The notes under the pieces are model-generated. The model did not search any database. It was not told the DNA's origin and was given only the letters and a program-made list of their open reading frames with translations. Positions 33,074 through 40,515 of a stretch of 41,124 nucleotides of DNA are shown piece after piece (the stretch's first letter is position 1; the number at the start of each line of letters is the position of its first letter). The position numbers and the translations under genes were made by a program. This DNA is from Lachnospiraceae bacterium (GTDB lineage: Bacteria; Bacillota; Clostridia; Lachnospirales; Lachnospiraceae): contig JAILOI010000029.1 of assembly GCA_024690885.1 (NCBI GenBank), positions 1 to 41,124 of the forward strand, written 5' to 3'.

Positions 33074-34723
33074 ATGCCAGAGATTAAATTAACAGATGTA
33101 ACGAAACGATGGGGAAAGTTCTACGCCGTAGACCATCTGGATTTGGAAATCGAAGACAATGCATTCATTACCTTGCTTGGTCCGAGTGGATGTGGAAAGA
33201 CCACCACCTTGCGAATGATTGCAGGATTGGAGACGCCAACCAGTGGACGTATTACCATCGGTGATCAGGTGGTGTTTGATAGCGCCAAGGGAATCAACGT
33301 TCCCCCGAACAAGCGAAAAGTTGGATTTCTATTTCAGAACTATGCGTTGTGGCCCAACATGACGGTATACCAGAATATCGCATTTGGTTTAAATAACATC
33401 AAAGAAGAGATGCCCGAGTTTGATATGGAGGCACAGAAGGATGCTGCGATTCTAGCTGCACTTTCCACTCCCAAGGAAATTGTGAAGCACATCGAAGATT
33501 GTCGTGATAAGAATGGAAAACTAGACGAGAAAAAAGCGCAGTTGAAACTGATTGATGCCTTTACCCTCTCCATATACGGGGCAGAAGAATTGTTCAAACT
33601 GAAGCTGCATGAGGCTGCGGACTTATCCGCAGCCGGTGAGGCAGCAAAGAAAATGTATGTAGAGAAGCTGGAGCGCAGCAGAGGCGCCCATGCATCCAAG
33701 GGAGAAACCTTGGATGAGGAATTTGCGGTTTGCAAAGACGGCACACGGAAGATGTCCGTGCGGAAGCTTTCCAAGGAAGAGGTGGATTTGTCCGTCCGTC
33801 GGGTTTCCCGCATTGTAAAAATCGGAATGTTTATGGATCGTTATCCGGCAGAGTTATCCGGTGGACAGCAGCAGCGTGTTGCCATCGCAAGAACCCTGGC
33901 ACCGGAACCGCAGGTATTATTCATGGATGAGCCGCTGTCCAATCTGGATGCGAAGCTTCGCCTGGAGATGCGCTATGAGTTACAGCGCTTGCACTTGGAA
34001 ACCGGTAGTACCTTCGTGTATGTCACCCATGATCAGATGGAAGCCATGACATTGGCAACCAAGATTTGTTTGATTAACAACGGCGTATTGCAGCAATACG
34101 ATGCACCGTTGGATGTATATAACCGCCCGAACAATTTATTCGTTGCAGACTTCGTTGGAAATCCATCCATCAACTTCGTAGAGGGAGATGGCAGACAGAG
34201 CGAAGATGGAACCGTAAAGTTAGAGATATTTGATGAGCAAAAGGTGGCCTTCCATAGCAATGAATCCCTGGATTTATCCAAGTGGTTTCTACAGCGCGAT
34301 GCCGAGGCGAAGGCAGCCAAGGAAGCGTATGAGCAGCGCTTAACCAACCAGAAGGAAGTGGAGAAAGGCAACAAGGATGAAGTCTTCCGTTACCATATCA
34401 GCAAGGTGGAGGAAGATGACTACAGCATTCCAGAAGAGGTGGTCTTAACCAATGAGAATTTTGTACTAGGCATTCGCCCGGAGGCCATCCGGATTTCCCC
34501 GGAGGGCGGTCTGAAGGGCACCATCTACGGTGCCATGCCGACCGGTATGGAGAGTACCATCAAGATTGCAGTCGGCAATTATCTGCTGACCGGTGTGGTA
34601 TTCGGAAGTACTCTCTTCCAGATTGGAGAAGAGGTGCGCTTCGATATCCGGGGTGAGGATATCCTCCTCTTTGACCGTCAGTCCGGAAGATGCATCAGTG
34701 CCGGATCCTTGAAAACCGTATAG
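33074..34723 (+). CDS. ABC importer ATPase with a large internal insertion
   Basis: A 549-residue MalK/PotA/FbpC-class ATPase. Walker A is GPSGCGKTTT (36-45), the Q-loop FQNYALWPNM begins near Q88, and the signature LSGGQQQR begins at L261, with Walker B VLFMDEP, D-loop NLDAK and switch H in YVTHDQMEAM. A C-terminal TOBE-like region follows. The family usually has about 35 residues between the AFGL after the Q-loop and LSGGQ; here there are about 155. The extra 120 residues are charged and helical. The C-terminal region also has a charged insertion (about 400-440). Core catalytic residues are all present. Confidence 0.93.
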   Translation: MPEIKLTDVTKRWGKFYAVDHLDLEIEDNAFITLLGPSGCGKTTTLRMIAGLETPTSGRITIGDQVVFDSAKGINVPPNKRKVGFLFQNYALWPNMTVYQNIAFGLNNIKEEMPEFDMEAQKDAAILAALSTPKEIVKHIEDCRDKNGKLDEKKAQLKLIDAFTLSIYGAEELFKLKLHEAADLSAAGEAAKKMYVEKLERSRGAHASKGETLDEEFAVCKDGTRKMSVRKLSKEEVDLSVRRVSRIVKIGMFMDRYPAELSGGQQQRVAIARTLAPEPQVLFMDEPLSNLDAKLRLEMRYELQRLHLETGSTFVYVTHDQMEAMTLATKICLINNGVLQQYDAPLDVYNRPNNLFVADFVGNPSINFVEGDGRQSEDGTVKLEIFDEQKVAFHSNESLDLSKWFLQRDAEAKAAKEAYEQRLTNQKEVEKGNKDEVFRYHISKVEEDDYSIPEEVVLTNENFVLGIRPEAIRISPEGGLKGTIYGAMPTGMESTIKIAVGNYLLTGVVFGSTLFQIGEEVRFDIRGEDILLFDRQSGRCISAGSLKTV

Positions 34724-34826
34724 CAGGGGTTTATTGCAAGTTCATTCAAAATGGGACGCAAAAACTGTATAAAAATGCAGAAAAGACACTCACGGCAAAC
34801 GTGAAGATGATTCAATGATAAAGGTG

Positions 34827-34854
34827 TTGAATTTAAAATTTCTCACGTTATAAT
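34827..34854 (+). promoter_or_regulatory. promoter of the 56-residue ORF
   Basis: TTGAAT (34827-34832), 16 bases, TATAAT (34849-34854). A leader of about 100 bases follows, T-rich and unstructured by eye. The stretch 34724-34826 before it shows no gene or clear terminator. Confidence 0.6.
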
Positions 34855-34959
34855 GAAGATAAGAAGAGGGATTGATTTTCTCGTTTGATTACGTTTCGTT
34901 TTTGTTTTGTTTGTCAGCATAAGATGCGTGGTTGGTCTTGGCTGAGGAAGGAGGCAATG

Positions 34960-35130
34960 ATGTTACTGTTAGAGCGTCCGAGTACAGAGGAAGTGCAGAT
35001 TTGTCGTCAGGACAAGGATGCGTTAGCGATTGAGCATGGTGATGACCGTGAACGTCACTATGTAACCGAGAAAGCAATAGACAATGAGTGGTTCTGGTTC
35101 ACCTCAGGACACAGAGGCTCCATTGTGTGA
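34960..35130 (+). CDS. small protein of unknown function, 56 residues
   Basis: Unrecognised. Two tandem ATGs (34957 and 34960) follow AAGGAGG; the second has the better spacing (five bases). The protein is charged and acidic in the middle (STEEVQICRQDKDALAIEHGDDRERHYV) and ends with an aromatic segment (NEWFWFTSGHRGSIV). It has a good promoter and ends before a bidirectional terminator. It looks like a soluble domain, possibly a truncated or orphan member of a larger family. Confidence 0.55.
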   Translation: MLLLERPSTEEVQICRQDKDALAIEHGDDRERHYVTEKAIDNEWFWFTSGHRGSIV

Positions 35131-35166
35131 CCTTTTTATGCTACTGAATATCGAGTACGACTCGAC

Positions 35167-35199
35167 AAAAACGCCTTGGGATTTCCCAAGGCGTTTTTT
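35167..35199. terminator. bidirectional terminator between the 56-residue ORF and the CARF-nuclease
   Basis: AAAACGCCTTGGG pairs with CCCAAGGCGTTTT around ATTT. Convergent genes use it from both sides. Confidence 0.93.
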
Positions 35200-36394
35200 A
35201 TTTCCGTATAAGTTTGCGACCCAATTTCTCGAGTTTTGGATCACGACTGCTACTAATGACGATGATGCCCATCTCTTTGGCCCTTAAGTAGTCGGACTGG
35301 GTGAGATCCTTGGTGGCCACCAACACCTTCTTGGCATACTTGCCGCCAAACCGGTTGGCGACGGTTTCAAGCTCATAGAGGGCGTCCTTTTTGACGTGAC
35401 CATTCTTACAAGAGATAAATACCGGTGTATAGCCATAGAGGAGCAGCACATCAATTTCGTTGGTGGTATCCTCGTCGGGCTGGCTGTGGATGATGCCGTC
35501 CCAGTCTAGGTGAACACCGATGCGACAGTCATCTCCGAAGGTTCGTGCAATCAGATAGGTGTGCAGTTCTAATATACTGCCGGCGTCCCAGAAGCTGTCC
35601 CGTACCATGGAATTGCGATAGGCATATCCGTAGGAATCACTGTCATGGTGCACATCATATAACAATCCCGCCTGCTCGCAATCATCGAGAATCTCATAGA
35701 AGGAAAACAAATCGATGCCGTTCTCCCGGGCAAACTTGGGCGGCTTCAACGAAAGCTTTTGCTCAATGCTGAGAAACTCCGGATGCTCCGAATTCTTCAG
35801 ATAGTTGGAAAAACGATTCCATTCTTCGGCGTGGCGCATCATCACATCCCACATGGCGTGGATCAGATTGGCCTGTTCCTCGGTTTCCACAGACTTCAAT
35901 CCCTTGTGCAAGCGATAGTTGATCTGTCCGCCATAGAGGGCAATGAAAGCATCTAAGTCAAAGGGGACATCCTGGGCCTGGCAGGAGGTCTCGATGTTGT
36001 AAGACGCATGTCGGTCGAGGGCTAGGAAGCGATTGGCGGCAATGTCATAGGCATGCATGGGAATTTCCATGGATGCGGCAAATACGCCGAAGGCAACCAA
36101 AACCAGACTCTCCCCACCGGTGATATCCACAAAGATTTCATTGCCGGCATCTCGCTCCAGGCGGATGGCAGCCTCGATGGTTTCTTCGATGTCTCCTAAG
36201 TCCAGCTCCGTTACGGGATAGAAGCATACCTCCGAAACCCCGCAGCGCTTTCTTAGGAAATCCTCCGTAACCTTGCGATACTGCTCGATGATTTGGGGAT
36301 AACCGAAGTAGACCACCTTGTCCATCTTGTAGTTTAGACAGGTGATAACATTTTCAATTGGATCCGTATCTAGAAATTCTACATTTACTTTCAT
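35198..36394 (-). CDS. Card1/Can2-like CARF-domain nuclease (DUF1887), no CRISPR nearby
   Basis: A 398-residue soluble protein. The N-terminal half resembles a CARF domain: first strand VEFLDTDPIENV, then VVYFGY, and the loop DITGGES (90-96), equivalent to the NTGGT-type ligand loop. A middle winged-helix-like region follows. The C-terminal 90 residues form a PD-(D/E)xK nuclease: E313 and D315 (NEIDVLLLY), then FISCKNG with K330, and E341. The ExK glutamate position is Ser (S328-C-K330). Characterised Card1/Can2 enzymes are activated by cyclic tetra-adenylate made by type III CRISPR Cas10. No cas gene or repeat array is present in the window. The gene has no RBS and seems leaderless. Confidence 0.85.
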   Translation of the reverse strand: MKVNVEFLDTDPIENVITCLNYKMDKVVYFGYPQIIEQYRKVTEDFLRKRCGVSEVCFYPVTELDLGDIEETIEAAIRLERDAGNEIFVDITGGESLVLVAFGVFAASMEIPMHAYDIAANRFLALDRHASYNIETSCQAQDVPFDLDAFIALYGGQINYRLHKGLKSVETEEQANLIHAMWDVMMRHAEEWNRFSNYLKNSEHPEFLSIEQKLSLKPPKFARENGIDLFSFYEILDDCEQAGLLYDVHHDSDSYGYAYRNSMVRDSFWDAGSILELHTYLIARTFGDDCRIGVHLDWDGIIHSQPDEDTTNEIDVLLLYGYTPVFISCKNGHVKKDALYELETVANRFGGKYAKKVLVATKDLTQSDYLRAKEMGIIVISSSRDPKLEKLGRKLIRK

Positions 36395-36400
36395 GTCATT

Positions 36401-36406
36401 ATTATA
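36401..36406 (-). promoter_or_regulatory. -10 box of the CARF-nuclease gene, implying a leaderless mRNA
   Basis: On the minus strand, TATAAT ends six bases before the ATG at 36394, so transcription would start at or within a base or two of the start codon. No Shine-Dalgarno is present upstream. The -35 region is weak. Confidence 0.5.
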
Positions 36407-36428
36407 AACGAAAATGGGGAGCGGTAAA

Positions 36429-36464
36429 CAAAAAAGAACCTCGGAGGAATATCCCCGAGGTTCT
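36429..36464 (-). terminator. terminator of the crp-like gene
   Basis: On the minus strand, AGAACCTCGG pairs with CCGAGGTTCT around GGATATTCCT, followed by TTTTTTGTTT. It separates this gene from the CARF-nuclease. Confidence 0.9.
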
Positions 36465-36471
36465 AATGAGG

Positions 36472-37161
36472 TTACTTTTTCACTTTCTTTATGGTGAAGT
36501 TATTCTTGTTGTAGCGGATGAGCCCATCCTTTTGCATCCGGGAGAGCTCTGCACACATGGCGCTTCGCTCGACGGAGAGATAGTCTGCCAAGTCCTGACG
36601 ATCCATGTTGATATGGAAGTCGTTTTTGCCGGCGGCTTTTGCCTCGTCGGATAAGTATGCCAATAGTTTTTCCCGGGTTGTATTCTGAGCTAGATGATAG
36701 ATCCGTGCTTGCAGTGCGTGGCTGCGGGTAATGGAAAATTCCAAAAGGTTTGTAGAGATGATGTCTTTGACTTTGCTGTATTCCTTGTCGCTACAGAGCT
36801 TTCGGTAGTCGATGGTCAGTACATTGGAGTCTTCTAAGGAACAGAGATCGTAGTTGAGTCGGTTGTCTTTGGATAGCACGTATTCCGCTCCGAAGAGGGA
36901 ACCGGCTCCTAAGAATTCCAGGATGGAACCCTGATTCCATAGGTTGGTCCCCACCAGTCCCAGCTCGCCGGAGAGGACGAGGAGTAACTGCGTGGTTTTG
37001 CTTCCCATCCCCCAGATGATTTGATCATCTTCATAGGAGGCAATCCGGACATAGGGTTTCTTGATGATGGAGGCAAGTATCGATGGCGCAATGCCCTTGA
37101 ATAATGGGCACAGATAGATCTTCTCGATATCGGCCTCGCTCAAACGTGTTGCATTAGCCAT
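36472..37161 (-). CDS. Crp/Fnr-family transcription regulator
   Basis: A 229-residue regulator: an N-terminal cyclic-nucleotide-binding-like beta barrel (about 15-130, with GSKTTQLLLVLSGELGLV and FLGAGSLFGAEYVLS) and a C-terminal winged helix (HINMDRQDLADYLSVERSAMCAELSRMQKDGLIRY). The cAMP-binding residues of E. coli CRP (RxS in the phosphate cassette) and the Fnr cysteines are not seen, so the effector is open. ATG 37161 on the minus strand follows AAAGGAGAT. A perfect palindrome lies between its promoter and start, suggesting autoregulation. Confidence 0.88.
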   Translation of the reverse strand: MANATRLSEADIEKIYLCPLFKGIAPSILASIIKKPYVRIASYEDDQIIWGMGSKTTQLLLVLSGELGLVGTNLWNQGSILEFLGAGSLFGAEYVLSKDNRLNYDLCSLEDSNVLTIDYRKLCSDKEYSKVKDIISTNLLEFSITRSHALQARIYHLAQNTTREKLLAYLSDEAKAAGKNDFHINMDRQDLADYLSVERSAMCAELSRMQKDGLIRYNKNNFTIKKVKK

Positions 37162-37194
37162 AGTTTTATCTCCTTTCGTGCAAACTGCACTACC

Positions 37195-37214
37195 ATTGTT
37201 GGAAAACCAACAAT
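37195..37214 (-). promoter_or_regulatory. palindromic operator at the crp-like promoter
   Basis: ATTGTTGGAAAACCAACAAT: eight-base perfect arms around AAAA. It lies a few bases downstream of the predicted transcription start of the crp-like gene, a repressor position. A second, 13-base palindrome, GTGCAAACTGCAC, lies at 37178-37190. Confidence 0.65.
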
Positions 37215-37224
37215 CTTACTTTAG

Positions 37225-37253
37225 ATTGTATGCTTCGAAAAGTTGATGCGCAA
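37225..37253 (-). promoter_or_regulatory. promoter of the crp-like gene
   Basis: On the minus strand: TTGCGC (37253-37248), 17 bases, TACAAT (37230-37225). Confidence 0.65.
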
Positions 37254-37383
37254 TGGGGCAAATTTTCAGAAATTTCATATACAATTTTGGAACATTTGAT
37301 ATGATAGGGATATGAGAACAGATGTGGTAAGATAGTGCTGGATTGGAAGTGCCACTATGTGGCGATAAAAGAAAGAAGGAACT

Positions 37384-38319
37384 ATGATTCAAGTAGATTT
37401 GATTACCGGATTTTTAGGATCCGGAAAAACAACCTTTATAAAGAAATATGTAGGACACTTAGTGGACCGGGGACAGCGCATCGGCATCATCGAGAATGAT
37501 TATGGTGCTATCAACGTGGATATGATGCTGCTCCAGGAAGAACTGGGGGATCGGGTGGATTTGGAGATGGTAGCCGGTGGTTGTGATAACGATTGCCACC
37601 GCAGACGATTCAAAACCAAGTTGATTGCGCTGGGCATGCAGGGATTTGATCGAGTCATTGTGGAACCCTCCGGTATCTATGATGTGGATGAGTTTTTTGA
37701 TGTGGTCAATGAGCCACCGCTGGATCAGTGGTATGAGATTGGCAACGTGATTGCCATTGTGGATAGCCAATTGGAGCCGGAGCTTTCCAAGGAATCGGAT
37801 TACATGCTTTGTTCCCAGATTTCCAATGCCGGACGGATTGTCTTTTCCAAAAGTCAGCTGGCAGAAGAAGGGGATATTGCGGCTACCAAGGAGCATCTGT
37901 CTGCGGCGCTTCAGCGGTTTCATGCGACGAGGGAATTGCGGGAATCGGACTTTTTTGTGAAGGATTGGAATGCCTTAGCGGATGCGGATTACGATGCCTT
38001 GTTGCAGGCGGGTTACACCGTAGAAGGTCATGTGAAGCTGAATCTGGAGGATGACAATGGCTATCAATCTCTCTTTTTCATGAATCTGGATATTTCAAAG
38101 GACGACTTAGTGGAGGCGGTGCATGAGATTTTTGCCGATGCCGCTTGTGGCAAGGTTTTCCGTGTGAAGGGCTTTGTACAGGATGATGTGTGGTACGAAA
38201 TCAATGCCACCCGCCATGAATTTCGGGCGAAACCCATGAGCATCGGGCAGCATGTGATCATCGTCATCGGAGAAGAGATGGATGAGGCTACCATTGGAGG
38301 GCATCTGAAGAAGGAGTAG
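37384..38319 (+). CDS. COG0523 (G3E/CobW-like) GTPase, variant metal motif
   Basis: A 311-residue P-loop GTPase of the CobW/G3E class, metal-chaperone-like proteins. Walker A is GFLGSGKTTF (9-18), the switch ENDYG is at 37-41, and the Walker B-like VIVEPSGI follows. The family's metal motif CxCC is replaced by CDNDCH (67-72), and the NKxD base-recognition motif by SKSQ. It may therefore bind a different metal or no metal, and its GTP specificity is uncertain. The C-terminal CobW_C domain is present (VKGFVQDDVWYEINATRHEFRAKP). ATG 37384 follows GAAGGA. The alpha-galactosidase gene starts five bases after its stop. Confidence 0.85.
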   Translation: MIQVDLITGFLGSGKTTFIKKYVGHLVDRGQRIGIIENDYGAINVDMMLLQEELGDRVDLEMVAGGCDNDCHRRRFKTKLIALGMQGFDRVIVEPSGIYDVDEFFDVVNEPPLDQWYEIGNVIAIVDSQLEPELSKESDYMLCSQISNAGRIVFSKSQLAEEGDIAATKEHLSAALQRFHATRELRESDFFVKDWNALADADYDALLQAGYTVEGHVKLNLEDDNGYQSLFFMNLDISKDDLVEAVHEIFADAACGKVFRVKGFVQDDVWYEINATRHEFRAKPMSIGQHVIIVIGEEMDEATIGGHLKKE

Positions 38320-38324
38320 GGGTA

Positions 38325-40430
38325 ATGGAACTGATAAGAGAAGTCGTATTGGGCGATATGGTGGCGCGCTACACCCGGGATGAGCAGAATATCTGCGGGT
38401 TGCAGTTGTTTCCGGCAGATTTGGTGCCGGAATTACCGGAGGATGAGCCGGGAATGTGCTATGGCAAGCGAATGCAGCAAGAGAATCTGGTGCAGCTGAA
38501 AATTGCAGGAGAAACCTACAACGAAGCGTATGCCGGGGGTATTTCTCTCCGCAACGGTGAAAGCAGTCGAAGTTTGAAGTTTCGTCAAATTGGTACCCGG
38601 AAGTTGCCCGGGGGACTGGAGGTGGTGACCACCTTGAAGTCTCAGCGGGGCTACATGGTGAAGCACGTTCTTCGCTGGAAAACCGGAGCCCCCTATGTGT
38701 TTATGGGGGCCACCATTGAGAATGTAAGTCAGAAGAAGTTGGGGATTGAGATGATGTCCAGCTTTTCCCTGGGGGGACTGACGCCATATGTTCCCGGGGA
38801 TGCATACGAGTCCATGGAAATTTGCCGCGCCAGAAGCGTATGGAGCGGTGAGGGACGGATGTGTCGGGAGAGTGTGGAAGAGCTGGCATTGGAAGCGGCC
38901 TGGGCACCGCATGCGGTGCGCTGCCTGCGTTACGGCCAGGTGGGCTCCATGGCGGTGAATGGTTTTTTTCCATTCGGAGCACTCTATGATAAGAAAACCG
39001 GGGTGTACTGGGGTGCCCAGTTGGCTCATAACGCCTCCTGGCAGATGGAGTTCTATCGCAGGGACGATGGGCTTGGCTTTAGTGGCGGCCTGGCGGACCG
39101 AGAGTTTGGGCAGTGGTACAAGGAACTGGCGCCGGGAGAGAGTTTCTCGGTTCCGGAAGCCATTGTATCGGTGGCGCATACCGGAGATTTTGATGCTTTT
39201 TGCCAGCGATTGACCGAGGCCGGACGGGATGCCTTTCGCATGGGCTTAGAAGAGGAACAGTCCCTACCCATGGTCTTCAATGAATACTGCACCACCTGGG
39301 GCAATCCCAGTCATGAGAATATTTCCAGAATGCTGGAGTGCTTGCGGGGCAAGCCCTTCCGGTATTTTGTTATTGATTGCGGCTGGTACAAGCAGCCGGG
39401 GATTCCCTGGGATCGGGGGATGGGGGATTACATTCCTTCCAATGAGCTGTTTCCGGATGGCTTGGAGTCCGCGGTGGAGGAAATCCGCGAGGCAGGTTTT
39501 GTGCCGGGAATCTGGTTTGAGATTGAGAATGTGGCGGCTTGTGCCAAGGCGTATCAACTGGAAAAGCATCTGCTAAAGCGGGATGGAAAGCCGCTGACCA
39601 CCTACTTCCGCCGGTTTTGGGACATGGCGGACCCCTGGGTACAGGAGTATCTGGAGGATGTGGTGATTGGAACCCTAAAGCAGTATGACTTTGGATATAT
39701 GAAGATGGATTATAACGAGACCATCGGCGTCGGCTGTGATGGCGCAGAATCTCTGGGTGAGGGCCTGCGGCGGAATATGGAAGCAGACGTGGACTTTATC
39801 TGCAAGATCAAGGAGGAGTTGCCGCAGCTGGTATTGGAGAATTGTGGTTCCGGCGGTCATCGGTTGGAACCGCTGATGATGTCCTTATGCTCCATGGCTT
39901 CCTTTTCCGATGCCCATGAATGCAAGGAAATTCCCATCATTGCGGCGGCACTGCATCGCTTGATTACGCCGGCCCAGAGTCAGATTTGGGCGGTGATTCG
40001 CAAGGAGGATACGGCGGATCGCATTCGTTATTCCATTGCAGCTACCATGCTGGGCCGGATGTGTATCTCCGGAGATGTGACCCTTTTGTCCAAGGCACAG
40101 TGGGCGGTGGTGGACGAGGGTATGACCTTTTACCATATGGTAAGTCCCATCATCCGGGACGGCATCAGTCATATCTATGATTCGGGCATTGTCAGCTGGC
40201 GACATCCGCGGGGATACCAGGCCGTGGTGCGAAGCTCGACTGCAGGCACGCTGGTGGTGGTGCACACCTTTGCATCGGAAGTGCCGGAGGAGATTATAGT
40301 GCCGGTGCCGGAATGTGCGGATATTCTGGATTTCTATGGGGACGCCAAAGTGAAGATGCGCCTGGAAGAAGCGCAGCTGTACCTGTGCCCTCAGGGGGCT
40401 TGGAAAGCGGTAGCGATTTTGTTGAAATAA
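38325..40430 (+). CDS. alpha-galactosidase, glycoside hydrolase family 36
   Basis: A 701-residue cytosolic enzyme (no signal peptide). The N-terminal beta-sandwich covers about 1-300, the (beta/alpha)8 barrel about 320-620, and a C-terminal beta domain the rest. Barrel motifs include YFVIDCGWY, GIWFEIENV, YMKMDYNETIG with the predicted nucleophile D462, ENCGSGGHRLE and SDAHE with the predicted acid/base D529. GH36 enzymes release alpha-galactose from melibiose, raffinose or stachyose; some members have other specificities, as KMDYN differs from the KWDMN common in canonical enzymes. Probably co-transcribed with the GTPase gene. Confidence 0.88.
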   Translation: MELIREVVLGDMVARYTRDEQNICGLQLFPADLVPELPEDEPGMCYGKRMQQENLVQLKIAGETYNEAYAGGISLRNGESSRSLKFRQIGTRKLPGGLEVVTTLKSQRGYMVKHVLRWKTGAPYVFMGATIENVSQKKLGIEMMSSFSLGGLTPYVPGDAYESMEICRARSVWSGEGRMCRESVEELALEAAWAPHAVRCLRYGQVGSMAVNGFFPFGALYDKKTGVYWGAQLAHNASWQMEFYRRDDGLGFSGGLADREFGQWYKELAPGESFSVPEAIVSVAHTGDFDAFCQRLTEAGRDAFRMGLEEEQSLPMVFNEYCTTWGNPSHENISRMLECLRGKPFRYFVIDCGWYKQPGIPWDRGMGDYIPSNELFPDGLESAVEEIREAGFVPGIWFEIENVAACAKAYQLEKHLLKRDGKPLTTYFRRFWDMADPWVQEYLEDVVIGTLKQYDFGYMKMDYNETIGVGCDGAESLGEGLRRNMEADVDFICKIKEELPQLVLENCGSGGHRLEPLMMSLCSMASFSDAHECKEIPIIAAALHRLITPAQSQIWAVIRKEDTADRIRYSIAATMLGRMCISGDVTLLSKAQWAVVDEGMTFYHMVSPIIRDGISHIYDSGIVSWRHPRGYQAVVRSSTAGTLVVVHTFASEVPEEIIVPVPECADILDFYGDAKVKMRLEEAQLYLCPQGAWKAVAILLK

Positions 40431-40439
40431 GAAATGAAA

Positions 40440-40515
40440 AACACCCGGATGTCGGTGGATGGTATGGCTCGAAGTGTGTTCGAACCATAGTGCCGGTGAC
40501 GTTCGGGTGTTGTTT
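40440..40515. terminator. long imperfect hairpin between the GH36 gene and the convergent gene
   Basis: AACACCCG (40440-40447 region) pairs with CGGGTGTT (40504-40511); inside, TATGGCTCGAA pairs with TTCGAACCATA around GTGTG, with bulges between. T-rich tails follow on both strands, so it probably ends both transcripts. Confidence 0.7.

Noticed and set aside
34724..37383. CRISPR array or cas genes near the Card1/Can2-like nuclease
   Set aside because: No regularly spaced direct repeats of 20-40 bases are visible in any gap of this region, and none of the flanking genes is a cas gene.
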